Shown here one piece after another: positions 28,501 through 31,507 of a DNA stretch of 64,000 nucleotides. A model generated the notes under the pieces. The model saw only the letters and a program-made list of their open reading frames with translations. It was not told where the DNA came from and ran no database searches. The stretch is from Actinomycetales bacterium (GTDB taxonomy: Bacteria > Actinomycetota > Actinomycetes > Mycobacteriales > Micromonosporaceae): NCBI GenBank assembly GCA_002919305.1, contig PKFB01000021.1:1-64000 (forward strand). Reading direction: 5' to 3'. The position numbers and the translations under genes were made by a program. The first letter of the stretch is position 1; every line of letters begins with the position of its first letter.

Positions 28501-31027
28501 CCGGTCCTGATCGGGCCCCAGATTGTTGCTGTCCCGAGGTCGACTGGCCGGTCTGGGAGGTCGGCTGCTGGCCAGAAGTGGCGGACTGTGGACTGGTGGT
28601 GGGCTGCCCACTCGTGGTGTGCGTGGTAGGGCCGAGTTGAACCGTCTGTTCGGAGTTGGTAGGTGTTGTCCGCCGCGTGAAGTCGGAATCCGCCGACCGG
28701 TCCACACCGGACTCCGGGACGGACCGGTCGCCGTCCGGAGCGGTCGTCTGAGTCTGACCGGTGTCGGTGCCTCGGGACGATGGAGTGGCCTCCGACCCGG
28801 TAGTCGCCGTCGGTTCGGTCGTTGTGGACTGGGTTTGTCCAGGTGGAGCCGTCTGGTGCGACTCGCTGGTCCGAGTCTCCGGTGTGGGAGCGTTTGTCTC
28901 GGTGTTCGAGACATTCGTGGTGGAGGTATCGGTGCTGGTGCCCTGAGGCGTAGGGCCGCTTGCGGCGCCTTGTCGCTCTCCACCGGACGTGCTCTGCGTA
29001 CCGGTGTCGGTCTGTGTAGTTGACGACTCGGGAATAGTGGTATCCGGGGCGCGGGTGTCCGACGAAGACTGCGTGGGAGAACTGGTGGTATCAGTCGTGT
29101 TCTCCGGCGCGTGACTCCTCGCCTCTGGAGCCTGCGTCGCGGTGTCACCGGCAACACCGCTGTCGGTACGGGCACCGTCGCTCTGATCGCCGACGCTGGT
29201 CTCGGGGCTGACGGTGCTGCTCGGGGCGTCGGACTCTTCCCGCCGACTCTCGTTCTGCTGGGTACTCTGCTGCCCCTGTTGGCTTTGGCTTTGCTGAGTC
29301 TGCGGCCCTGTTCCCTGCTGACCAGTACTGGTCTGCTGCGTGCTCGTCGACGAGGGCGCGCCCGAAGCTGGAGGCTGTGTCGAAGCAGGAGGAGCGAACG
29401 AGTTGTCCCGTTCCTGCTCGTTAAGCAGCGATGCGAGATTCGGGTCACCTGTGCGCTGGTCACCGAAGCTGCCGCCGCCTCCCGACGCACCCCCATTCTG
29501 GGAGTTCATCGCCTCACGCAGATCGGACAGCCCCCAGTGGGCGCCTCGGTCCTCGAAGCCGATCACCCGCGCCAGATTGTGCTCGCCAATGCCGACGCGC
29601 TCGAGCAGCGACAGTGCCGCCATCTGACGCCGCATACCCGTCTCGGTGAGCACCGGGGCGTCTGGAACGGACAGATCGACGGCCGCGCTGTGATTGAACC
29701 CGAAATTGCTGGCGAACTCCGTTGTCTTAGAGCGGAAGGCTCCGTTGGCGGCCATATACCCGGCGTCCTCTAAGGAGAAATCCGCGCCGCCGGGCATATG
29801 GCTGCTGAAGCCATCCCAGAACTTCCCGAAATTCCCTTGCAGCAGGCCGCTGATGCCGCCGGCGTTGTCAATACCGGCCAAAATACCATTGGTCGCCGTG
29901 GAGATGGCCGCGTTGTTCACGCCAGCGACGACCGCCTGACCGGTATGTGCCACGGTCTGGCGGATAATCCGAGACGGCAGGCTTCCGTTGTTACTCCGGT
30001 TGTGAGTATTGGTACTCGAATTACTGCTACTCCGGTTATTCGAAGAGGTGCTGGAGCTGTCGCTCCTCCGGTTTCCAGAAGGGTTGCTCCTCTGACTGCC
30101 GGAGCTATCGCTTCTCCGACTGCCGGAACTGTCGCTTCTCCGGCTATCAGAGTTGTTTGAGCTGCTTCTGCGATTACTCGGACCAGTACTGCCGCCGGTC
30201 CGGTTGGGGCCTGTGTTGTTCCCTCCCGGCCGCCTGGACGTGCTGGGAGGCATACCACCGGGCGGGCCGACTGTGTTACGGCCACGAGGACCGGGGAGAG
30301 CAAGTGGGCTACGCCCGTTGGGCATCAACCGATTGAACGGTTTGTTGAGGAAGTTGGTCAGCGGCGACAGTGCCTTCCCCAGAGCACCACCGACCACACC
30401 GCCACGGAAAGCATCCCAGGTCTTTTGACCGTCCCACTCCCGGCGATGTCCCCACAGCATCTGGGCCGACTGCGTCATCACGTCGATGAGGACTTCTTCA
30501 AGCACCTCACCGGCGATCTCTTTGATCAGGTCCAGCAGGAGCTTTACAAGGAAACCGCGCAGGCCGGCCAGCGCGCCCGGAATCGCGCCAAGTGACGCGC
30601 CAAAGAGAGGCGCGAGGGCTAGACTGATCGCGATTACCGCGGCTGTAACGATCAAAGCGGCGATGATTGAGTACTTGTCGTACTCAATCAATAAGCCGAA
30701 GTTGTAGCACATGGTACCGAGCTGAGAGGCGAAGGCCGCCATGCCCGGTAACCCATCCGCTTTTCCTATCTCCCCATAAAACTCACTCAGCGCGGTCCCA
30801 ACCTCACCGGTGACCGACGACAGTATCTGAGTGAAAGCGGGACCCAGCTCGTTGACGGCCTCATTGACCGCGTCAGCGATCTCCTGCCAGTGCTCTTCGG
30901 CAGGCCAGAACTGGTCCTCATCCGCCTCTGGCCACTTCTGACCAGCCGTGAGCACGGCGACTACATTCCAGAGCCCAGCCAGGATGGAGTCGACGGGGTC
31001 GCCGAAGCTGGGCATGCTGAGCCCCAC
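7553..31027 (-). CDS. Giant 7,824-aa T7SS-associated multidomain protein (polymorphic-toxin-like architecture)
   Basis: One open frame of 23.5 kb. The GTG at 31027 has GGGAGGG about six bases upstream; the ATG four codons later is too far from it. In order (approximate residues): helical WXG/CpnT-N-like head 1-115; hydrophobic helices 117-165; Ser/Arg linker 240-350; small domain 350-480; Ser/Thr/Gln-rich disorder 510-1000; HExxH modules at 1037-1445, 1474-1832, 2681-3056 and 3091-3456; PD-(D/E)XK-like modules at 1862-2182 and 2229-2579; a His-Gly/Ser-Cys peptidase-like module 3775-3940; alpha/beta domain A 4096-4316; Gln-rich spacer 4551-4640; degenerate GH10 domain 4810-5128; several hydrophobic bundles 4680-7215; alpha/beta domains B and C; LysM 7670-7725. 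No classical signal peptide. It is the last gene of a three-gene minus-strand unit. Export by T7SS and toxicity are inferences from the head domain and neighbours. An alternative is a cell-envelope scaffold, given the LysM and membrane segments. Confidence 0.85.
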   Translation of the reverse strand: MGLSMPSFGDPVDSILAGLWNVVAVLTAGQKWPEADEDQFWPAEEHWQEIADAVNEAVNELGPAFTQILSSVTGEVGTALSEFYGEIGKADGLPGMAAFASQLGTMCYNFGLLIEYDKYSIIAALIVTAAVIAISLALAPLFGASLGAIPGALAGLRGFLVKLLLDLIKEIAGEVLEEVLIDVMTQSAQMLWGHRREWDGQKTWDAFRGGVVGGALGKALSPLTNFLNKPFNRLMPNGRSPLALPGPRGRNTVGPPGGMPPSTSRRPGGNNTGPNRTGGSTGPSNRRSSSNNSDSRRSDSSGSRRSDSSGSQRSNPSGNRRSDSSSTSSNNRSSSNSSTNTHNRSNNGSLPSRIIRQTVAHTGQAVVAGVNNAAISTATNGILAGIDNAGGISGLLQGNFGKFWDGFSSHMPGGADFSLEDAGYMAANGAFRSKTTEFASNFGFNHSAAVDLSVPDAPVLTETGMRRQMAALSLLERVGIGEHNLARVIGFEDRGAHWGLSDLREAMNSQNGGASGGGGSFGDQRTGDPNLASLLNEQERDNSFAPPASTQPPASGAPSSTSTQQTSTGQQGTGPQTQQSQSQQGQQSTQQNESRREESDAPSSTVSPETSVGDQSDGARTDSGVAGDTATQAPEARSHAPENTTDTTSSPTQSSSDTRAPDTTIPESSTTQTDTGTQSTSGGERQGAASGPTPQGTSTDTSTTNVSNTETNAPTPETRTSESHQTAPPGQTQSTTTEPTATTGSEATPSSRGTDTGQTQTTAPDGDRSVPESGVDRSADSDFTRRTTPTNSEQTVQLGPTTHTTSGQPTTSPQSATSGQQPTSQTGQSTSGQQQSGARSGPGADTGQRDVPADTAQRSSTSEPTTLNQDPNNQDLVGQENDFGVDNESRVDSNLDSDRRIEPEQQHRDDSGAHSPAVDQTQNRQVPATQELQEADRQRHLTDENGRPLSPEQEAEVRERLRQEGAAAVSANRAPAETTTAPESTSSEQNTDTSTDTDPAVLMSPMIGPETDIGPQHLEERGRGPSIHFGHNRRTGSDLTADVRQRVSEAQQTLRRLLPASPALDQRLAELDTIADLANRIDQLEADANQTGDLRPLMDGVRELSQAVREYADQYSNQEALDPDTSERVDISGWRDVDGIDPLDSIEMSIRVAPMHPFTGRFASIDLAIMIAKVEDILGSDFANHLLRNAHNILPLEPNAVRFALEDRYGPGPEADNAYEEVRSVVEAGTSRGVYGPSSGIIVIKPDTPQNPRSLASVAATLVHEATHALQIPDSQIQNAIRDRVREQLEQRGETVDKDAVRREAEPWRARVRLESEFQGFTMQRHFLNGLVTEGVRDANGDLLEVPADYQGRESEDTRAILNTIQQDYFSAPGTHAGYTQQELFGPIESLILNLDIDQTLRDVLDAVSPDHNPNHDRVLRGPITEWVADQLGIDLDSMGRTEPEPSTQSDPQVQEGPQEQSRGGNTHTDLDSGPRRGSELTEDIRNRVNEIRDALRRLGPSPELGQRLAELDRIEDLANQVDQRADEAARSGDLRPLVDSLRELSQATTTYTEQHASDTEVTGVPDLAGLDPLDSAEMANRVTDVDPETGRFRPVDLATMIAKIEDVLGPEFANRVLDNASRTVPLDSEATRRVLEEKYGPDADQAYNSIKTLINDPEVRANQSSRLDLIMVRPGLSLSETASLLVHENTHRLQPSLPDILQAVRAQVGSDWDAVAPILRIKLEREFQAFAMQRHFLQNLETIPPGREAFVGSNNNDILEHIRTHYFATDEQRRGFSWSEITEQGGFSRVIDQLDLDTVPDQVMQDVLPERTATLTGPVTQSVLTELGIDPDSIPAAPSSTDNALTDNASEQSRDSKPDLSRLTPQQEELRNSLSPQAQDLFDRKFASAKSDPNRLEYALNGLSRKADKEGKTLEQVLEELAENEARQEAKKQDAAASLPPEVRTRIDSALKQIENLQQRINAIEQTYPNVNPKITREWRVELERQKNGLENAKEEGRRDVEGYINDINGIHAEISFVENTSNVSGIGKPITVTLPDGTVINSQVDVLSNNDRTWNEIKNYRPFGLYVRNPDGSIDSVVSQAEDIIDQARRQILIAAFNPDYHVNGQPPEIRITFPRGVTLEVARLLENLPDQLPELQQGDPRTGQQPPRPKITVVGDRYANHRATEPMTPQQIAADTTPPARFFGTPTTGSTTSGPTSSGTVTHNNESPLAGLEEEQARGRGRQQQISTSALLDLLSKTPESDLLSKLTERLKTIRDSLSPNGRAGFDLTFAGTGFDTGQTENILEKMEGGAQKRGTTLDEILAEKYRKAVEKAEQERQKAEAANRPWEELVPPEAAEKIKNALSDIKSARKIIDNISQKHPNISERGLQSWRNGLDSAVESIEKFRTNFDEPSLNGVLSGVYGKIAEIDFANRAQNVSDVDLPVSLDVRGRYPGGSNIDALETQVDVLTDNGRVWHEVKDYNLFGLQVWENEGDSGGQEVAPRPNKHARGIAEQAIRQLLIAAYNPQYHVDGRPPEIRIEFLKGVTLEVARALEHLPEVLPALQNLDPEMRPKLTVVGKRYADHRSTTPMTDQEIEADTTEPFNLVEEAKNNKRWKIDRALLEPWSQRGGETSTASPSTTSQTSGTSTTNPASSSTDQETSTDTSTDRGPTNESGESSLRRGQMGARGPVGFGSTASGPRAGSDITQDIRTRADEARSFLEQLPATPELTQRLSELDNITRLADRVDQLAGESRQTNDVRPLMDALRELSQAIQEYAERYSLDRVGHNLDGARDVGSLDPLDPATMNRRIAAVDPQTGLLNPVDLAIMATKIEDLMGPGYADRILAYADRMVPLEPDAARRVLTQIYGPDADQAYRTLEKLLNDPHLTGALDPTLNLILARPGIPLDALASTLVHEITHAMQQSVNETHELLRQRTGSDREAYRRSIPIAVEMEFQGFAAQRRFLQRLMDSQTGSTRPVVPEVHPAILTGDRDVILEYIQLNYAQRWGQESGLTWDEVFSTREMAEALSQLDLEQAADQAVEAAAPDQNRPTVGPITEAVFSELGIDLDQVPSRPDQQDAALPPTTENSTPDQSPAPDHTSPAAREVRRSADLTQQLQQRIQQIADQLRQEADPADPAVSRQLAALESLAGLAEQVNQRVQDVQQSGDLTPLVDGLRDLSRAIGEYAEAYPADRSQDLARLDPLNPAGLMNLPGTVDPDTGRFHVMDRAIMLTKIEDTLGSDFARHAREFMERLVPLDRDAAMKVLEEQYGSEAPLVYRNAIEPLIADEHSRGAYSTKTGLLLAAPNVPLSEVTALLAHESVHALQPPMRRINQLLRGKVVSVQDARQRQARIKLEREFQAYAVQRRFYRELAGQPSAINQVVPEQERGLARANDRDIISHIEQLYFSSPRQTGGLSLDELLYSDGADQAVARLNLDEAADQVLRSVAPDNDQPLVGPVTRLVFDQLGIDLDQLPPPGSTDQTTGPASVNASDGSTSTQDQTRGYVGDPSSLNPGPYNQQPNGPVPSPDGETTQPIRRPRTTPLTQPPPPAPPPMQSVETVPSPTAPVIDIWALNQMWTQTGVRFGELEGRLRQAFQEAQAAEFRPMARLKRAVQALLGRGSRTPDLSSPSFVKKVLEKAGLGVNYVASNTKVAVRNADFRAEHLLQVDLVSPGVQTTNGYVQPFSVTRVHIHLNISNPDLLPDPDRIRVRQAMNEAWQRGRLITDDQMRYALTEINLSPPFPIASNNQTAVPVAPQSVSVPGQSSTYLSQPALSQPTLPQTAPPSEAIRQAQELGPERARRVWEFAEMTPNGALFFDKNDGTYQFAKNLPWVPGFYTVSLHGLPSWVDAGDVRLTAQQLARQIRQMPNWRGHPIFLMSCWTGNDPHGVARELSNALGVPVWAPSNLGWIYETGYFISSAEREVPDPTPDNPNQTKKVPVEPPNGHWLLFYPNEPRVVRVPDLYSVVVRMQQRALGLQSPPRPPLVAPPLNFQLPSNFNPFEIDPRLVEPYKVHTSQNNSNQTAAPDSATDSDGSTNNYIGYVPRNSAPVSVSTSSGPTSPQNNPTSGQQSNTPAVRGRTPQTVQSTDPQPTGLASVTPTLLPEGMNTQPRPVNRPVNDVAQTAWQALTDIGNRDPDNQRVAHLGRPGSFSIRTGRFSSVLLQVTTDSAQNTPLRVERTSDGRLVVSLSYSLSDADIRAVMGALLEALTSDGPRALDRPDFLRNGPMFGRGRPRLSLADVVNVALLRSRLADLAALEAQGDAHKAEADALRTRIDQGLRELGLGLGRRNGVWRYTADSLVRRRAIDRLLTDTDRHMLARLGVPREARMPARWRTRWRAHPSVAVEVATQTVAAGKDLEVAGLDSQPSPLDPNVPAITIDTGQDPDAGVAPGTRTAIPEHARQGESRPSTDRTKTTWWQDLVQNLKGGGTEATAGTTSLYNWQVWVKGRLEAAKEELLQLQRQAANHQGDPKALDSLIDNVEKRINQFETDYTFWTGLTTVIYTGFLSFLTHTIAQRWQYKHIQAARIEQARSDQRENQEHAEQLARTLDTALEDVSRQIEQELRNALQQRQQELQAQAQAQQNQNQQSQPQQAQGQQSQSQPSQPQGAQSQQSPSQQSQAQQGQTQQGQGQQSQAQQNQPQQGQAQAGQTSTPDAGKRPKTRRFTREAVAERIRTQQAMRSDRAVTVTVPWTLRTIGGLIAGFPAFLVQHLTAVALWTINGLPGFVKNAGIVGSFGLLSVSVAAPLSNYVSEVKAARAKRKHDAWVRQRMELEIAAQLDQALQDAIGQAVERLASDPSRFAEEAAELVEEINDVRASLPDLVDAAMGVTAGKNLRQLAAARGLRIGTSLNTDALANDPRYEELIKQQFNAVTLENEFSWKNISPDQGRYDWTKADQAIEFADRHGQQVRGSALIDPDQLPDWITNGNFTPDELIRILEEHTTEVVSHYRGWVNVWEVINGPLQGDGSLRQTVGQNTLGPEYIAKVLEAAHAADPNARLYISESGIEGINPKSDALYDLVKSLLEQGVPIHGISIQSPIALGDLSPSFEENIRRFTDLGLEVTITGLEVRMEMPVTAEKLEQQAAAYRRIISAALENPRVRGVSFSGGTDAHTRVPSGSTQDGAGALFDQNYQPKPAFIAVQQAMADLGQALEARQEAEEKAKQQQDQKRRPFSRLRERWRHRNERPPAELNPDEWSAKVLGPRPSGTMAWWQHGVHMMSAVATPWGLFSGLLGAILTVNNPTLGFTQIIGSLIGSWAVFGTAAHRDGIRSVNLAYKTTMEQFNKRLAVFRTRIEEQFKGGADPAIPAQSQSTPQTSSTSQGNQGTQQGNQGTQNSGQATQNAPQSGQSSNSQSPPARRRSASRAAELQDMNAADPAPSRDPEKSTWKEYGRAILRGAAKGVPFSMILLGVSLTLDHFRNALIALTSNLPPFINFSGMAENVIHQVWLIGGMAAIVGPIYEGIADLWHGKRSQPAQENFQRRVDSFLRRTRGLEPSVWQSQQGNNQPSPPSTRRTRRFQSLLNRLKPGSRRGGNPPSPPTPPPSGSSPTPSSPAPQSPATPNAASPSTPATQQTGTSNTSTSSTPNTGTPSTNTSSSTSPTNQKRVGQASQRRQASSTSPQRGRPSGGPGFWANLGRRATDIIEIGGTLLIQYAALAGTPYAFAWTAVMGISMGVGLVVTAAFDQVFKKAVAALASRIAARTGEAADRQAAKRQMSLGMHLARRMPGPLVAGALTYVAASTLVPMLPAGLAFAAAVGAPIANAVRAVTDWWSDRKQAKWLEQHPDVEGQLLNRLSALGEQAAQVAARIQGKQDAGLNITPAEREAAQRLLTKLSEVEQKLAEVSRAQRRSYRPFQSALQQAFQAVGATWRRVSGTPTDQRINERAHRRAADGGRIRKRYFFASRILQGFGWGSSNFIGATQSVGAGMLVAGAESVTSMFALGAGEVTMENLNRGFGERTRQAYHTVRTGRTALSEALGMGPGQDADSALKRESRLAHMARGWATPLITVPVVGIAASLFGVLPAFAAGLGVMTLYSVVRTEVDWRYIPKEEAGVQQRRAYDRLKAASETDVVIESVAELADKVTNELTQQDNEYTSYVEQKRTEQAEWEQRRRLRLNRRLPGYFSDAVGETPLRQNHNVTAEATSGAIQDFEVPATTDSTTQNQTRLSESRTAVLARQALPEVLARQYGQTPTRELLRPGPNRGRSGSNQGRSEPNRGVWFKLKAPDGRVHDSFHVRVDPNLPPGTAARVRVSQGLVGRSVIIEIAPPPNTRDNQAQITAIIEAAVAQHRAHLDRALGGRRSAQADVLNPSYRNRRFAHRLLGLDFSPTDIGRLARIQSLGEPLADQSLTPTQRQRRLNALTRELTAADLLNNPVKWRYARAYLSDKVARFIEQQVLSQQNPPTGSPSNQGPSGGGSRPTLRQRLASLRRWIVPSQVRNAVSFMSSPARGTLAAGQTTTGGQTTTSTPTASPTTQAQTGQSTTGQPTTTQSTTSQQSSRFTQAFNRLRSRVTGGQSGQRAQQRQAQASGQSQPPRFRAIRGRLGIGRVMMATAAFAMAVTAALGPSTPHSSVNSPQPTQTVRVQVTSTPTTQTPTATPTQRVTPGSESTVETTPSSVSVSPSGNSTPDGDRRGTTTESTNEQDLNQDLNPDEGLPPREQQRREDSRRKHGSRRNRRNRNRRYGGNLNRSSTSRKPSSDPNATPDPNATPDPNATLDPNATPDSTPGTTSQTTPDSNMGSTTQQTSTSNSTPDPDTSSRPDQKSGQEQNTTTNQASNTPAPSQDASANQAPTRSKRSRWRSPAAWKEALEQRRRRQAEPQLGAPSYRANFRRRFVPGIFLVVSTAVTALATSNPAIALGWAAAQTAGTFADLITTTVTDWWSKRREARQRQRAAEARLRGDSSVSENVPKWVDMARRAGPKIVAGGITITVGLQLLPNPWLAVLGGAGQILGGLARGYMDGWFKKRKKAWQANQPSTRRPDEFRGRDVADVVERMLELAARAEARRDSGDLTPEERKQLETAYAHMDQLAQDLRAMIDQRRETFHPIREIADSFSQAVGRRLQALREGRVFGRRLWGDDTVAARAEQSQKQKEAAMLPRRFIYIRRAVQGIASSTAQFTAWLLWGSPSNVVRGSSSMLGNLGLAVGEDAHGRLSARAGQPEWEALWSVQHVLNQLAHGLGREAPDYLPEDPPHRFAHNVRASGPASGAALTLGVGALLTGNPWLTPAALASVLQGRSRAPRDWDFELEEMRREQELTDRIVRQEAETKRAEPITDLARDLNTRMEQLRRELDATLQERRQQQRDAEARRRLRVSRGLAGRLSDARHQTPLRPARPVTHSVSESDAHTFTVPKIPRQHGSGQIRNPNRTIPRILESTLDRQYPGLVVRPDPDAPRFLIRTEPGSNQFTDVFTVQVDPNLSSETAAQVTVTVNEDGQREVTIHLSPQLGRLDHQPVLEAVIARHRATLDQRNAGQRVGRDVLTDQQSRGRRFLQWLFGVTFSPRDIGLLAQIQSLAESLTPDGRKGHDPEWVRRRQQRVAVALDHADLLFNDTKLRRARAYWTDEVGTVVDEVVRLARSHPDEYGITPPPARHRVLHQRIADITDRVLPDRLRRAISLSPTTRPRVTPPITPGQSPHVNPDQRRPSRPRVPWGSRYIRDDVELFSYFLLTSKTELEPADLVRPEPPKPRTYVVQRGDTLSSIAEKLLGDANRWPEIFELNRGRTQTTGWTFTDPDQIDIGWELQIPPKEEPEKEQDRTPGKLPELKKPDQFGLTGPVVGLFIIESTVDRGMRTLTWMKGTGWVPGGGIPDTVTAIPADRGTAEQAAASLGISLPSESELHQMMGG
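7853..8020 (-). other. Giant protein: LysM domain
   Basis: Residues about 7670-7725 read YVVQRGDTLSSIAEKLLG, then WPEIFELNRG and GWELQIP, a textbook LysM. LysM binds N-acetylglucosamine-containing polymers such as peptidoglycan. It is followed by about 100 residues with one hydrophobic stretch and an acidic tail to the stop. Confidence 0.85.
8370..9010 (-). other. Giant protein: alpha/beta repeat domain C
   Basis: C-terminal copy of the domain described at 11890-12530, about 7340-7553 in residue numbering. It is preceded by a helical, charged segment (RRLRVSRGLAGRLSDA; RRLRLNRRLPGYFSDA in B), itself preceded by a hydrophobic bundle. The unit of bundle, charged coil and alpha/beta domain is therefore duplicated as a whole. 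Confidence 0.6.
10923..10994 (-). repeat. Four 18-bp tandem repeats encoding PDPNAT
   Basis: Units begin near 10923, 10941, 10959 and 10977 with the core GTCGCGTTCGGATCC, period 18 bp, so six residues (Pro-Asp-Pro-Asn-Ala-Thr) recur in frame, with one PDxNAT to LDPNAT change. It is part of an Asn/Thr/Pro linker in the giant protein. Confidence 0.85.
11890..12530 (-). other. Giant protein: alpha/beta repeat domain B
   Basis: It carries FHVRVDPNLPPGTAARVRV, a strand VIIEIAP, a helix ending AQHRAHLDRALGG, then FSPTDIGRLARIQSL and a final helix with RYARAYLSDKVA. Domain C repeats each element (VDPNLSSETAAQVTV, RHRATLDQRNAGQ, FSPRDIGLLAQIQSL, RRARAYWTDEV), so B and C are clear paralogues; A is more distant. 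Confidence 0.6.
15645..16600 (-). other. Giant protein: degenerate GH10 xylanase domain (both catalytic Glu replaced by Gly)
   Basis: Canonical GH10 blocks are easy to follow: LRIGTSLN, NAVTLENEFSWKNI, GRYDWTKADQAIEFA, RGSALIDPDQLPDW, WEVINGPL, LYISESGIEGINPKSDAL, GVPIHGISIQSP, ITGLEVRME. In active enzymes the fifth block reads VNEA with the acid/base Glu; here it is ING (Gly at residue 4943). The nucleophile Glu of the TELD block is Gly at residue 5048. The 105-residue spacing is the normal one. The histidines of RGHTLVWH and of the QxH block are also lost. It should be catalytically inert and may bind polysaccharide or act structurally. Confidence 0.8.
17110..17375 (-). repeat. Gln-rich tandem low-complexity stretch in the giant gene
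   Basis: About 90 codons are almost all Gln, Ser, Ala, Gly and Pro, with imperfect units such as QQSQAQQ repeated. It separates a helical membrane-proximal region from the next hydrophobic pair. This is a flexible spacer in protein terms and a likely site of replication slippage. Confidence 0.75.
18080..18740 (-). other. Giant protein: alpha/beta repeat domain A
   Basis: A strand pair (FSIRTGRFSSVLLQVT, then RLVVSLSYSLSDADI) is followed by a helix and then a helical hairpin around LSLADVVNVALLRSRLADL. The same order of elements recurs at 11890-12530 (B) and 8370-9010 (C). Function unknown. Confidence 0.45.
19200..19700 (-). other. Giant protein: clan CD-like cysteine peptidase module
   Basis: The pattern is a hydrophobic strand ending in His-Gly (FYTVSLHG, His at residue 3825), a helix LTAQQLARQIRQM, and a second strand ending in Ser-Cys (IFLMSCWTG, Cys at residue 3863). 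This His-Gly then x-Cys arrangement, 38 residues apart, is that of clan CD peptidases such as caspases and the MARTX autoprocessing domain. Self-cleavage of the giant protein is an attractive inference. No family match could be run. Confidence 0.45.
20660..21755 (-). other. Giant protein: HExxH metallopeptidase-like module 4
   Basis: Helical lead ADLTQQLQQRIQQIA, HESVH at residue 3302 (first base 21124), then LEREFQAYAVQRRF and QLGIDLD. It is 404 residues after module 3. All four modules keep both His residues and both Glu residues, so none looks like a decayed copy at the metal site. Confidence 0.65.
21860..22985 (-). other. Giant protein: HExxH metallopeptidase-like module 3
   Basis: GSDITQDIRTRADEA start, HEITH at residue 2898 (first base 22336), VEMEFQGFAAQRRF as candidate third-ligand segment, ELGIDLD end. 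The order of helical lead, TKIEDLMG segment, zinc motif and C-terminal helices matches modules 1, 2 and 4. Confidence 0.65.
23290..24340 (-). other. Giant protein: PD-(D/E)XK-like nuclease module 2
   Basis: A second copy of the preceding module: KIAEIDF, QVDVLTDNGRVWHEVKDY with E at residue 2460, PPEIRIEFLKGVTLEVARAL, and VVGKRYADHRSTTPMT. It lies 402 residues from the first. Its N-terminal half (23560-24340) is clearly more AT-rich than the surrounding gene; for example only 22 of 60 bases in 23941-24000 are G or C. Confidence 0.5.
24480..25440 (-). other. Giant protein: PD-(D/E)XK-like nuclease module 1
   Basis: A coiled helical lead is followed by an HAEISF segment and then QVDVLSNNDRTWNEIKNY, where the Asp of QVDVL and the Glu and Lys of EIK (E at residue 2058) fit the D...ExK active-site spacing of the PD-(D/E)XK superfamily. 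The rest includes PPEIRITFPRGVTLEVARLL and a VVGDRYANHRATEPMT end piece. Assignment rests on the motif and a predicted strand-strand pattern, so it is moderate. Confidence 0.5.
25530..26605 (-). other. Giant protein: HExxH metallopeptidase-like module 2
   Basis: Same layout as module 1: GSELTEDIRNRV helical start, HENTH at residue 1688 (first base 25966), then LEREFQAFAMQRHF, ending in ELGIDPD. The motif is preceded by LSETASLLV, aligning with LASVAATLV in module 1. The inter-motif distance from module 1 is 424 residues. Confidence 0.65.
26690..27915 (-). other. Giant protein: HExxH metallopeptidase-like module 1
   Basis: It starts with a helical segment after GSDLTADVRQ, then a long linker, then the zinc-site motif HEATH at residue 1264 (first base 27238). 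About 55 residues later comes LESEFQGFTMQRHF, whose Glu is a plausible third zinc ligand (gluzincin pattern). The module closes with a QLGIDLD segment. All zinc-site residues are intact, so activity is possible. Confidence 0.65.
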
Positions 31028-31141
31028 TACTTGCCCTCCCGTCTGTCCTAACTCACTACCGCGGATCTACTGTTCATGCCGCACCTACGCGCAGCGTTCA
31101 TCGGCAGCCGGCCCCACACACCAGCCGACGCGGAGGCCTCA

Positions 31142-31507
31142 TCATTTCCCGCCCTCTTGCCGCTTGAACCACGCCGCGATCTCGCGGTCAGTGTCAGTCA
31201 GGGCCCCAACCGCCACCATGATGTTGCCCGCGGTCTGCTTGAGCAGCGTCGCGTACTGCCGGACTGCAGTGATAGCTGCGGTGTGCGCTGGCTGGCTTCC
31301 CCCTTGCGAAGGGACAGGGTGAGCATAGTTCTTGAGGAACTCTGTGCCGGCGCGGTCGCTCCCCGCATACGTAGTTACGTTGTTGTTGAACGCCGTCAGC
31401 GCATTCGCCGGTCCAGCGATCCGGTTCTCCAGGTTGACCGCCAGGTTGTACAGTGCTCTGGCTCCCTCCCGGGCTTGGTCCTTGTCGAGGAAGACACCGT
31501 CACTCAT
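31142..31507 (-). CDS. Small helical T7SS-associated protein upstream of the giant gene
   Basis: The predicted protein is 121 aa, all helical in appearance, with no signal peptide. It begins MSDGVFLDKDQAREGARAL and contains a central Asn/Thr-rich turn (FNNNVTTYAGSD), in the size range of WXG100/EspC-like proteins but without a WXG. The ATG at 31507 overlaps the stop of the YbaB-like gene (ATGA), with GAGGTG upstream. The giant gene starts 114 bp further on. Position and size suggest a small co-secreted or chaperone partner for the giant's WXG-like head; this is inference from context. I cannot place it in a named family. Confidence 0.75.
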   Translation of the reverse strand: MSDGVFLDKDQAREGARALYNLAVNLENRIAGPANALTAFNNNVTTYAGSDRAGTEFLKNYAHPVPSQGGSQPAHTAAITAVRQYATLLKQTAGNIMVAVGALTDTDREIAAWFKRQEGGK

